Below are positions 1 to 5,745 of a stretch of 5,745 nucleotides of DNA, in pieces (positions within the stretch are counted from its first letter, which is position 1; every line of letters begins with the position of its first letter). The stretch lies in assembly GCA_035711465.1 (NCBI GenBank), contig DASTCC010000019.1, forward strand, positions 1 to 5,745, read 5' to 3'. The notes beneath the pieces were generated by a model. It did not search any database and was not told the origin of the DNA. It saw nothing but the letters and a program-made list of their open reading frames with translations. The position numbers were made by a program, and so were the translations under genes. The DNA is from DASTCC01 sp035711465. GTDB lineage: Bacteria; Acidobacteriota; Vicinamibacteria; Vicinamibacterales; SCN-69-37.

Positions 1-1
1 C

Positions 2-607
2 GATGACGTCGTGCCGGGATCCCCGGTGCGCGGCGCCGCGCCGCGTGTGCTCGTGATCGGAGGCTCGCAGGGCGCGCACGCCATCAACGTGGCGATGGGA
101 CACGCCGCCGCGGAGCTCGCGCGCCGGCGGCCCGACCTCGATCTCGTCCACCAGACCGGCGAACGCGATCTCGCCGCGACGCGCGACGCCTACCGCGCCG
201 CCGGCCTGCGCGCCCGCGCCGAAGCCTTCCTCGATCCGGTCGCGCCGGAGATGCTCCGCGCCGACCTCGTGATCGCGCGCGCCGGCGCGACGACGCTGGC
301 CGAGCTCGCCGCCTCCGGCCGGCCGGCGCTGCTCGTGCCGTTTCCGGCGGCGACCGACGATCACCAGCGCAAGAACGCCGAGGTGCTCGTCCAGGCCGGC
401 GCGGCGGTGATGCTCGAAGAGCAGCATTTGACCGGCGAGACGCTGGCGTCGCGCATCGACGCGCTGCTCGGCGACGCCGCCGGACTCACCCTGATGAGCG
501 ACGCGATGTGCCGCTTCGCCCGGCCCGACGCGGCCGCCCGCATCGTCGATCGCCTGATCGAAATCGCCGGCGTGAACGGCAGCGCGCAGCAGGTGGCGCG
601 CCCATGA
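2..607 (+). CDS. murG: MurG, C-terminal part (UDP-GlcNAc:lipid I GlcNAc transferase), 5' truncated
   Basis: MurG is a GT-B-fold glycosyltransferase on the inner face of the cytoplasmic membrane. It adds GlcNAc from UDP-GlcNAc to lipid I to make lipid II. The frame is open to the left edge, and 201 codons plus TGA are visible. The family is usually about 350-380 residues, so roughly the N-terminal 160-170, the lipid-I-binding domain, lie upstream. Visible motifs, numbered from the first full codon: RVLVIGGSQGA (15-24), which opens the second Rossmann domain; LVHQTG (48-53); and the donor-binding block from ADLVIARAGATTLAE (87-101) through PFP to DDHQRKNA (119-126). These match the E. coli segments around SGALTVSE and the Gln/Asn-rich loop that contact UDP-GlcNAc. 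The GTG at 11 is only an internal Val codon, not a start. The stop overlaps murC. Function is secure from the family match; the missing half cannot be judged. Confidence 0.95.
   Translation, partial: DDVVPGSPVRGAAPRVLVIGGSQGAHAINVAMGHAAAELARRRPDLDLVHQTGERDLAATRDAYRAAGLRARAEAFLDPVAPEMLRADLVIARAGATTLAELAASGRPALLVPFPAATDDHQRKNAEVLVQAGAAVMLEEQHLTGETLASRIDALLGDAAGLTLMSDAMCRFARPDAAARIVDRLIEIAGVNGSAQQVARP
591..596 (+). promoter_or_regulatory. Shine-Dalgarno of murC, inside the murG end
   Basis: AGGTGG matches the AGGAGG consensus at five of six bases and sits 7 nt before the ATG at 604. It supports that ATG over an in-frame ATG at 508. The extra 32 residues from 508 would be Arg/Pro-rich, lie wholly inside murG and resemble no MurC N-terminus. 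The ATGA overlap at 604-607 suggests translational coupling as well. Confidence 0.6.
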
Positions 608-2007
608 AGCTCGGGAGAACCAGACACGTGCACTTCGTCGGCGTCGGCGGCATCGGGATGAGCGGCATCGCCGAGCTCCTCGCCAATCTCGGCTACGCGG
701 TCAGCGGCTCGGACGCGAAGCGGTCGTCGATCACCGATCGGCTGGCCTCGCTCGGGGTCCGGATCGCGACTGGCCATGACCGCGCCAACGTCGGCGAGGC
801 CGACGTCGTCGTCGTGTCGTCGGCGATCCGCGCCGACAACGCGGAGGTCGTCGAAGCGCGTGCCCGTCATCTCCCGGTCATTCCGCGCGCCGAGATGCTC
901 GCCGAGCTGATGCGGCTGAAGTTCGGCATCGCGATCGCCGGCGCGCACGGCAAGACGACGACGACGTCGATGGTCGCGCTGATGCTCGAACGCGCCGGCC
1001 TGGATCCGACCGCGGTCATCGGCGGGCGCCTCAGCGCCTTCGGCAGCAACGCACGCCTCGGCCGCGGCGAGGTGATGGTGGCCGAGGCCGACGAGAGCGA
1101 TCGGTCGTTTCTCAAGCTGTCGCCGGCGATCGCGGTGATCACCAACATCGATCGCGAGCACATGGAGGCGTACGGCACCTTCGACGCGCTCGTCGACGCC
1201 TTCGCGGCCTTCGCCGACCGCGTTCCGTTCTACGGTGTCGTCGTTGCCTGCGCCGACGACGCGCCGGTGGCGACGATGCTGCCGCGGCTCACGCGTCGCA
1301 CGATCACTTACGGATTCGGCGCCGGCGCCGACGTCCGTGGGGAAGCGCCTACGACCGACGGCAAGTCCGGCACCTGTGACGTCGTCTACCAGGTCCGGGG
1401 GCTGCCCGGCGGGTCGGGTCGCGGCACGATCGCGATCGCGGTGCCCGGACGGCACAACCTGCTCAACGCGCTCGCGGCGGTGGCCGTGGGACTCGAGCTC
1501 GGCGTCCCGTTCGACCGGATCCGCGCCGCTCTTGCCGAGTTCAAGGGCGCGGAACGGCGCTACCAGCGTGTCGGCGAGGCGTCAGGGGTCACCATCGTCG
1601 ACGACTACGGGCATCACCCGACCGAGATTGCCGCGGTGCTGCAGGCCGCGGCGGCCGGCCGGCCGTCGCGGATCGTCGCCGTGTTCCAGCCGCATCGCTA
1701 CAGCCGGACCCGCGATCTCCTGGATGAGTTCGGCCCGGCGCTCTCGGCCGCCGACGTCGTCGTGCTCACCGACATTTACGCCGCTGGCGAGAGTCCGATC
1801 CCCGGCGTGACCGTCGAGTCGCTGGCCGACGCGATGCGGCCGTCGGTCCGGGATCTGCGCGTCGTGCCGGCGCTGGATGAGGTGCCGGAGGCCGTCGGCG
1901 CGCTCGTCGAGCCCGGAGATCTCGTCATCACGCTCGGCGCCGGCAGCATTGCTTCGGTCGGCGAGAAAGTGCTGTCGGCGATCGCCGCGAGAGAGGCTCA
2001 CGCATGA
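604..2007 (+). CDS. murC: UDP-N-acetylmuramate--L-alanine ligase MurC
   Basis: MurC is the cytoplasmic ATP-dependent ligase that joins L-Ala to UDP-MurNAc, the first step of stem peptide synthesis. The 467-residue product has the usual family length and all three Mur-ligase domains. The N-terminal UDP-MurNAc-binding Rossmann domain carries HFVGVGGIGMSGIAELL (10-26) and ends its second strand with SGSD (34-37). The central ATPase domain has the P-loop AGAHGKTTTT (112-121), the acidic DESDRSFL (163-170), and TNIDREHMEAY (180-190), whose His belongs to the Mg/ATP site. The linker is GRHNLLNALA (282-291). The C-terminal domain has FKGAERRYQ (313-321), DDYGHHPTEI (333-342), FQPHRYSRT (361-369) and GAGSI (445-449), which bind ATP and the amino acid. 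The YGHHPTE and HRYSR signatures separate MurC from MurD/E/F; Mpl is less likely given the murG-ftsQ context and TTTT P-loop form. No frameshift or missing catalytic residue is seen. It overlaps its neighbours by 4 bases on each side, so it is probably co-transcribed with both. Confidence 0.98.
   Translation: MKLGRTRHVHFVGVGGIGMSGIAELLANLGYAVSGSDAKRSSITDRLASLGVRIATGHDRANVGEADVVVVSSAIRADNAEVVEARARHLPVIPRAEMLAELMRLKFGIAIAGAHGKTTTTSMVALMLERAGLDPTAVIGGRLSAFGSNARLGRGEVMVAEADESDRSFLKLSPAIAVITNIDREHMEAYGTFDALVDAFAAFADRVPFYGVVVACADDAPVATMLPRLTRRTITYGFGAGADVRGEAPTTDGKSGTCDVVYQVRGLPGGSGRGTIAIAVPGRHNLLNALAAVAVGLELGVPFDRIRAALAEFKGAERRYQRVGEASGVTIVDDYGHHPTEIAAVLQAAAAGRPSRIVAVFQPHRYSRTRDLLDEFGPALSAADVVVLTDIYAAGESPIPGVTVESLADAMRPSVRDLRVVPALDEVPEAVGALVEPGDLVITLGAGSIASVGEKVLSAIAAREAHA
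1991..1996 (+). promoter_or_regulatory. Shine-Dalgarno of ftsQ, inside the murC end
   Basis: GAGAGG lies within the last codons of murC and 7 nt before the ftsQ ATG at 2004. With the ATGA stop/start overlap it supports this start and coupled translation of ftsQ with murC. Confidence 0.6.
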
Positions 2008-2879
2008 GCGCGAGGGCCGCCGGCGCACGCCGTGGATTGCCGACGTCGTCGCGGGTGTCGGCGCCCGCCGATCGGCGTTTCCGCCGTTCCGATGCGCGGC
2101 CGTCGCGGCGCAAGCGCATCGGCCAGATCGTGGTGCGAGCGCTGCGGGTCGGCGTGCCGGCGGTCGTCGTGGTGCTCGCCGGCGTCGCGTTTGCCAATCT
2201 CGCGCTCAATTCGGAGTACCTGCGCGTCAGCCGGATCGTCATCCAGGGCAACACCCGGCTGTCGGTCGGCGAAATCGAGTCGTTGTTGTCTGGCGTGCGC
2301 GGCCGCAACATACTGCACGTGGACTTCGAGGCCAACCGAAGGCAGCTGCTCGACTCCCCCTGGGTGGCCGACGTCCAGTTGGCTCGCGTGCTGCCGCGAA
2401 CACTCCAGGTCACGATCACCGAACGGCTGCCGATGGCCGTCGCCCGGCTCGGCCAGCAGCTCTACCTCATCGACGAGAGCGGCGTGATCATCGACGAGTT
2501 CGGTCCGAACTATCAGGAGTTCGATCTGCCAATCGTGGACGGGCTGGTGTCGACGCCTGCGAAGGGCGGCGCGACGGTGGATCCGGCGAAAGTCGCGCTC
2601 ACCAGCCGGTTCCTGAGCTCGATCGGATCCGAGCCGGAGCTCCGGCGCAAGCTCTCGCAGGTGGACGTCTCGAACCGGCGCGACGTCGCGGCGATGCTCG
2701 ACGGCGACACGGTCTGGCTCCACCTCGGCGACGCCGACTTCGTGGCGCGCCTGCGGTCTTATCTCGACATGGCGCCGGCCCTGCGCGAGCAGGTGCCGGA
2801 TCTGGACTACGTCGACCTGCGGTTCGACGGCAAAGTCTTCGGCCGCTCACGAGCCAGGGGCGGGGACGCACGGCAGTGA
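2004..2879 (+). CDS. ftsQ: Cell division protein FtsQ (POTRA-domain divisome protein)
   Basis: FtsQ (DivIB family) is a bitopic inner-membrane protein. It joins FtsB/FtsL and helps control septal peptidoglycan synthesis. The 291-residue product has the expected layout. Residues 1-48 are a strongly basic cytoplasmic tail with 14 Arg and 1 Lys. One hydrophobic segment at about 49-68 (rich in V, A and L) follows, which by the positive-inside rule places the rest outside the cytoplasm. Residues about 72-145 form the POTRA domain: VSRIVIQGN (75-83), NILHVDF (102-108), and the conserved block SPWVADVQLARVLPRTLQV (118-136) followed by ITERLPMA (138-145). The FtsQ beta domain runs to about 275, with LYLIDESGVII (153-163), LPIVDG (175-180) and the terminal strand VDLRFDGKVF (270-279). 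I see no signal-peptidase site, as expected for an anchor. The start is set by the ATGA overlap with murC and its Shine-Dalgarno. POTRA proteins vary, but the ftsA-adjacent position makes FtsQ the firm call. Confidence 0.95.
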   Translation: MSARAAGARRGLPTSSRVSAPADRRFRRSDARPSRRKRIGQIVVRALRVGVPAVVVVLAGVAFANLALNSEYLRVSRIVIQGNTRLSVGEIESLLSGVRGRNILHVDFEANRRQLLDSPWVADVQLARVLPRTLQVTITERLPMAVARLGQQLYLIDESGVIIDEFGPNYQEFDLPIVDGLVSTPAKGGATVDPAKVALTSRFLSSIGSEPELRRKLSQVDVSNRRDVAAMLDGDTVWLHLGDADFVARLRSYLDMAPALREQVPDLDYVDLRFDGKVFGRSRARGGDARQ

Positions 2880-2884
2880 CGGGC

Positions 2885-2890
2885 AGGGAG
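2885..2890 (+). promoter_or_regulatory. Shine-Dalgarno of ftsA
   Basis: AGGGAG lies in the 16-base gap after the ftsQ stop, 5 nt before the ATG at 2896. It fixes the ftsA start, which also gives the usual short lead-in before the first ATPase motif. Confidence 0.65.
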
Positions 2891-2895
2891 CATCG

Positions 2896-4128
2896 ATGAC
2901 ACGGAGGGATCGGTATCTGGTCGGGCTCGACGTCGGTACCTCGAAGGTCTCGGCGATCGTCGGGGAGGTGATGGACGAGGGCGGCCTCGACATCATCGGC
3001 ATCGGGCTGGCCGAATCGAAGGGCATCCGCCGCGGCGTCGTCAACAACGTCGATTCGGCCGCCGAGGCGATCAAGCGCGCGCTCGACGAGGCCGAGCTCA
3101 CCGCCGGGGTCGAGATCGACACCGTCTACCTGGCGCTCTCGGGCGCACACGTCAAGGCCTTCAACAGCCGCGGCGTCGTCGCCGTCGCCGGCCGCAACCG
3201 CGAGATCACGCGCGAGGACGTCAAGCGCGCCATCGACGCCGCCCGCGCCGTCGCGCTGCCCGGCGGCCGCGAAATCCTGCACGTGCTGCCGCAGGACTTC
3301 GTCGTCGACGACCAGGACGGCATCGCGGTGCCGGTCGGCATGACCGGCAGCCGTCTGGAAGTGAACGTCCATGTCGTCACCGGCAGCTCGTCGTCGATGC
3401 AGAACATGATCGCGTGCGTGAATCGCGCCGGCGTCGAAGTCGTCGAGACCGTGCTCGAGCAGCTCGCCGCGAGCGAAGCGGTGCTGACGCCCGACGAGAA
3501 GGAGCTCGGCGTCGCGCTCGTCGACATCGGCGGCGGCACGACTGATTTTGCTGTGTTCGAGCGCGGCAGCTTATGGCACACTGGCGTCCTTGCAATCGGT
3601 GGCGATCACTTCACGAACGACATCGCGGTCGGATTGCGCATGCCGATTCCCGATGCCGAGAAGCTCAAGCGCAGATCGGGGTGCGCCCTGACGTCGCTCG
3701 TGCCTGAAGACGAGACGATGGAAGTCGCCAGCATCGCGGGCCGGCGGGCGCGCGTGATGCCGCGCCGAGTGCTCTCGGAAATCCTCCAACCCCGTGCCGA
3801 AGAAATCTGCCACCTCCTCTGGGACGAACTGCGGCGAGCCGGCTACGAGAAGTCGCTCAACTCCGGCATCGTCCTCACCGGCGGCGGCGCCATGCTCGAA
3901 GGCATGGCCGAGATCGCCGAACAGATTTTCGACATGCCCGTGAGACGCGCGGCGCCCGAAGGCGTCGGCGGCCTCGCGGACCACGTCAACAACCCGGCGT
4001 TCGCCACGTCGGTCGGGCTGGCCGTGTACACGCACCGGAACCTCATGAGCGAGCCGGTGCGCGTCGGCGCGGGCGCCATCGGCCGGCTGACCGGGCGGCT
4101 GCGCGGGCTGTTCAAGGAGTTCTTTTAG
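2896..4128 (+). CDS. ftsA: Cell division protein FtsA (actin-like FtsZ membrane anchor)
   Basis: FtsA is a peripheral membrane ATPase of the actin/Hsp70 superfamily. It binds the FtsZ C-terminal peptide, tethers the Z-ring to the inner membrane and signals to downstream divisome proteins. The 410-residue product is of normal length. It shows the phosphate-1 motif GLDVGTSKV (10-18), the FtsA-specific 1C subdomain at roughly 85-165 (LALSGAHVKAFNSRG, 79-93), phosphate-2 VDIGGGTTDFAVF (209-221), and the adenosine motif GIVLTGGGAMLEGM (324-337). The C-terminus, GRLTGRLRGLFKEFF (396-410), alternates basic and bulky hydrophobic residues and is the amphipathic membrane-targeting helix. All nucleotide-binding elements look intact. 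The 1C domain and targeting helix separate it from MreB and PilM. It is followed by a 77-base structured spacer and then ftsZ. The stretch coding residues 216-235 uses more A/T-ending codons than the rest, including a TTA Leu codon at 3571-3573. Confidence 0.97.
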   Translation: MTRRDRYLVGLDVGTSKVSAIVGEVMDEGGLDIIGIGLAESKGIRRGVVNNVDSAAEAIKRALDEAELTAGVEIDTVYLALSGAHVKAFNSRGVVAVAGRNREITREDVKRAIDAARAVALPGGREILHVLPQDFVVDDQDGIAVPVGMTGSRLEVNVHVVTGSSSSMQNMIACVNRAGVEVVETVLEQLAASEAVLTPDEKELGVALVDIGGGTTDFAVFERGSLWHTGVLAIGGDHFTNDIAVGLRMPIPDAEKLKRRSGCALTSLVPEDETMEVASIAGRRARVMPRRVLSEILQPRAEEICHLLWDELRRAGYEKSLNSGIVLTGGGAMLEGMAEIAEQIFDMPVRRAAPEGVGGLADHVNNPAFATSVGLAVYTHRNLMSEPVRVGAGAIGRLTGRLRGLFKEFF

Positions 4129-4135
4129 ACCCAGG

Positions 4136-4158
4136 TTGGGCGGCGCCGCGCCGCCCGA
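4136..4158 (+). other. GC-rich hairpin 1 in the ftsA-ftsZ spacer
   Basis: A perfect 8-bp inverted repeat, GGGCGGCG (4138-4145) and CGCCGCCC (4149-4156), encloses a 3-base loop. In RNA it can extend by a U-G and a U-A pair to 4136/4158. It starts 8 bases after the ftsA stop. No T-tract follows (GAAAGC), so it is not a standard intrinsic terminator. It could stabilise a 3' end, attenuate transcription or mark an RNA-processing site; the role is inference. Confidence 0.55.
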
Positions 4159-4163
4159 AAGCA

Positions 4164-4179
4164 GCCGGGCACGCCCGGC
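4164..4179 (+). other. GC-rich hairpin 2 in the ftsA-ftsZ spacer
   Basis: GCCGGGC (4164-4170) and GCCCGGC (4173-4179) are perfect 7-base arms around AC. A realistic fold is 6 bp with a CACG loop. It lies 5 bases after hairpin 1 and about 14 bases before the ftsZ Shine-Dalgarno region, leaving that region unpaired. There is no T-run after it. Together with hairpin 1 it fills most of the spacer. Confidence 0.5.
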
Positions 4180-4192
4180 GTGTTCGTTGAAG

Positions 4193-4202
4193 AAAGGCAG
4201 GA
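4193..4202 (+). promoter_or_regulatory. ftsZ ribosome-binding region with two possible Shine-Dalgarno/start pairs
   Basis: AAAGG (4193-4197) is 8 nt before the ATG at 4206. AGGA (4199-4202) is only 3 nt before that ATG but 9 nt before a second in-frame ATG at 4212. Either pairing is workable and the two products would differ by two residues. I use the upstream ATG. Confidence 0.5.
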
Positions 4203-4205
4203 TCT

Positions 4206-5465
<1,260 letters not shown>

Positions 5466-5468
5466 CGG

Positions 5469-5481
5469 GCGGCTGTGCCGC
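5469..5481 (+). other. Small stem-loop just after ftsZ
   Basis: GCGGC (5469-5473) and GCCGC (5477-5481) pair around TGT, beginning 3 bases after the ftsZ stop. It is short and lacks a following T-tract, so I do not call it a terminator. No better terminator is visible between ftsZ and the next frame. Confidence 0.25.
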
Positions 5482-5528
5482 ATTCAGGACCGGAGGCCGC
5501 TGACTGGGGAGCCTTCTAGTCCACGAGG

Positions 5529-5534
5529 TACAAT
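5529..5534 (+). promoter_or_regulatory. Possible -10 box for the gene after ftsZ
   Basis: TACAAT matches the TATAAT consensus at five of six bases in otherwise GC-rich DNA. It lies about 70 bases before the ATG at 5603. No convincing -35 hexamer is found at 16-18 bp; the closest, CTGACT at 5500-5505, is 23 bp away. A weak or activator-dependent promoter would give an untranslated leader of about 60 nt. This rests on one hexamer. Confidence 0.3.
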
Positions 5535-5550
5535 CGCCAGAGCCAGTGAC

Positions 5551-5582
5551 CGCGGGCGCGCCGGCGTTTCAGGCGTCCCGCG
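5551..5582 (+). other. Leader stem-loop before the last gene
   Basis: CGCGGG (5551-5556) pairs with CCCGCG (5577-5582). Inside it, CGCC (5559-5562) can pair with GGCG (5572-5575), leaving a 9-base loop and a small internal bulge. It would lie in the 5' leader of a transcript from the TACAAT box and ends 20 bases before the ATG at 5603. Hairpins arise easily in such GC-rich DNA, so a function is unproven. Confidence 0.25.
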
Positions 5583-5602
5583 CGCACGGCCTGTTCGATT
5601 GA

Positions 5603-5745
5603 ATGGCACCTCCCAACTCGAGACGGCCCGGACGGGCCGCCGCGCGCTTTACCGAGCGTGACGCACGAGGCCAGGCGCGAGCCACGCTCGCTCGCGAGGT
5701 CGGCTTCGTCACCAAGCCGCATGGCGGGCGACTGCGTGTCGCCCT
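5603..5745 (+). CDS. Start of an unidentified protein, possibly a B12-binding-domain radical SAM protein; 3' truncated
   Basis: An open frame begins at ATG 5603 and runs off the right end: 47 full codons, then CT, which must be Leu. A TGA (5600-5602) abuts the ATG, and no later ATG, GTG or TTG occurs in frame, so this is the only usual start; it lacks a clear Shine-Dalgarno. The first 30 residues are Arg/Ala-rich with mixed codon use. From about residue 31 the codons become typical of the window, and the protein reads REVGFVTKPHGGRLRVA followed by Leu. A KPHGGRLRVAL-like run resembles, from memory, the lead-in to the first strand of a B12-binding-domain radical SAM protein family that I recall near ftsZ in some Acidobacteria and Deltaproteobacteria. 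No cobalamin or CxxxCxxC motif is within the window, so the name is a guess. One other + frame is also open here but lacks such a motif. Confidence 0.4.
   Translation, partial: MAPPNSRRPGRAAARFTERDARGQARATLAREVGFVTKPHGGRLRVA

Noticed and set aside
17..31. GSPVR in the visible part of MurG, considered as a degenerate GNPVR motif with a shortened linker.
   Set aside because: GNPVR normally lies some 20 residues before the GGSQGA motif; here the gap is too short. It is more likely linker sequence, with the true motif upstream of the window.
508..603. In-frame upstream ATG extending MurC by 32 residues.
   Set aside because: The extension lies inside murG, is Arg/Pro-rich and unlike MurC. The ATG at 604 has a Shine-Dalgarno and the ATGA overlap.
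361..1455. Minus-strand frame of about 364 codons opposite murG and murC.
   Set aside because: It has low-complexity Arg/Asp/Ala-rich content, no domain resemblance, and spans two verified genes on the other strand.
1998..2723. Minus-strand frame opposite ftsQ.
   Set aside because: It is Arg/His/Asp-rich without motifs; ftsQ on the + strand is clearly the coding frame.
3571..3580. TTATGGCACA in ftsA, considered as a DnaA box or a -10 element.
   Set aside because: It has one base too many for the TTATNCACA pattern, and TTATGG/TATGGC match TATAAT poorly. A single site inside a gene gives no origin signal.
5624..5639. Inverted repeat CGGCCCG/CGGGCCG near the start of the last frame, considered as a terminator or operator.
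   Set aside because: There is no T-tract, it lies within coding sequence, and Arg/Pro/Gly codons in GC-rich DNA readily create such palindromes.
5516..5722. Minus-strand frame of 68 codons in the region after ftsZ.
   Set aside because: It has no motif and no Shine-Dalgarno evidence, and it lies opposite the better + strand frame at 5603. It could not be fully excluded but is not supported.

Overview
The window is a 3' segment of a division and cell wall (dcw) cluster. All confident genes lie on the + strand in the order murG (3' part only), murC, ftsQ, ftsA, ftsZ. A sixth reading frame starts after ftsZ and runs off the right end. The DNA is very GC-rich, with strong G/C bias at third codon positions. 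Diderm-type FtsQ/FtsA/FtsZ proteins, this gene order and a possible radical-SAM gene after ftsZ suggest an Acidobacteriota-like (perhaps Vicinamibacteria) or deltaproteobacterial/myxobacterial-type genome. This assignment is inference from general style; there is no rRNA or other taxonomic marker here.

Layout. Bases 2-607 encode the C-terminal UDP-GlcNAc-binding domain of MurG, the lipid II-forming transferase. The murG stop overlaps the murC start (ATGA, 604-607). murC (604-2007) encodes a complete UDP-MurNAc:L-alanine ligase. It overlaps ftsQ in the same way (ATGA, 2004-2007). ftsQ (2004-2879) is a single-pass membrane divisome protein with a POTRA domain. ftsA (2896-4128) follows after 16 bases with its own Shine-Dalgarno. 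A 77-base spacer holding two adjacent GC-rich hairpins (4136-4158 and 4164-4179) separates ftsA from ftsZ (4206-5465). After ftsZ comes a spacer of about 137 bases with a TACAAT -10-like box, a leader hairpin and an 18-codon GTG-initiated mini-ORF that ends exactly against the ATG of the last, truncated frame (5603 onward).

Function. MurG and MurC act at the last and first cytoplasmic stages of peptidoglycan precursor synthesis. FtsQ, FtsA and FtsZ build the septal machine that uses those precursors: FtsZ polymerises at midcell, FtsA tethers it to the membrane and FtsQ links it to the periplasmic divisome. The tight murG-murC-ftsQ overlaps suggest one transcript with translational coupling, while the hairpin spacer before ftsZ is where FtsZ output could be set separately.

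Novelty. The five core genes look intact and ordinary, with all key motifs present. I see no mobile element, CRISPR array, tRNA, rRNA or undescribed system. The points worth a second look are the hairpin pair before ftsZ, the missing murB/ddl between murC and ftsQ, and the leader and identity of the gene after ftsZ.
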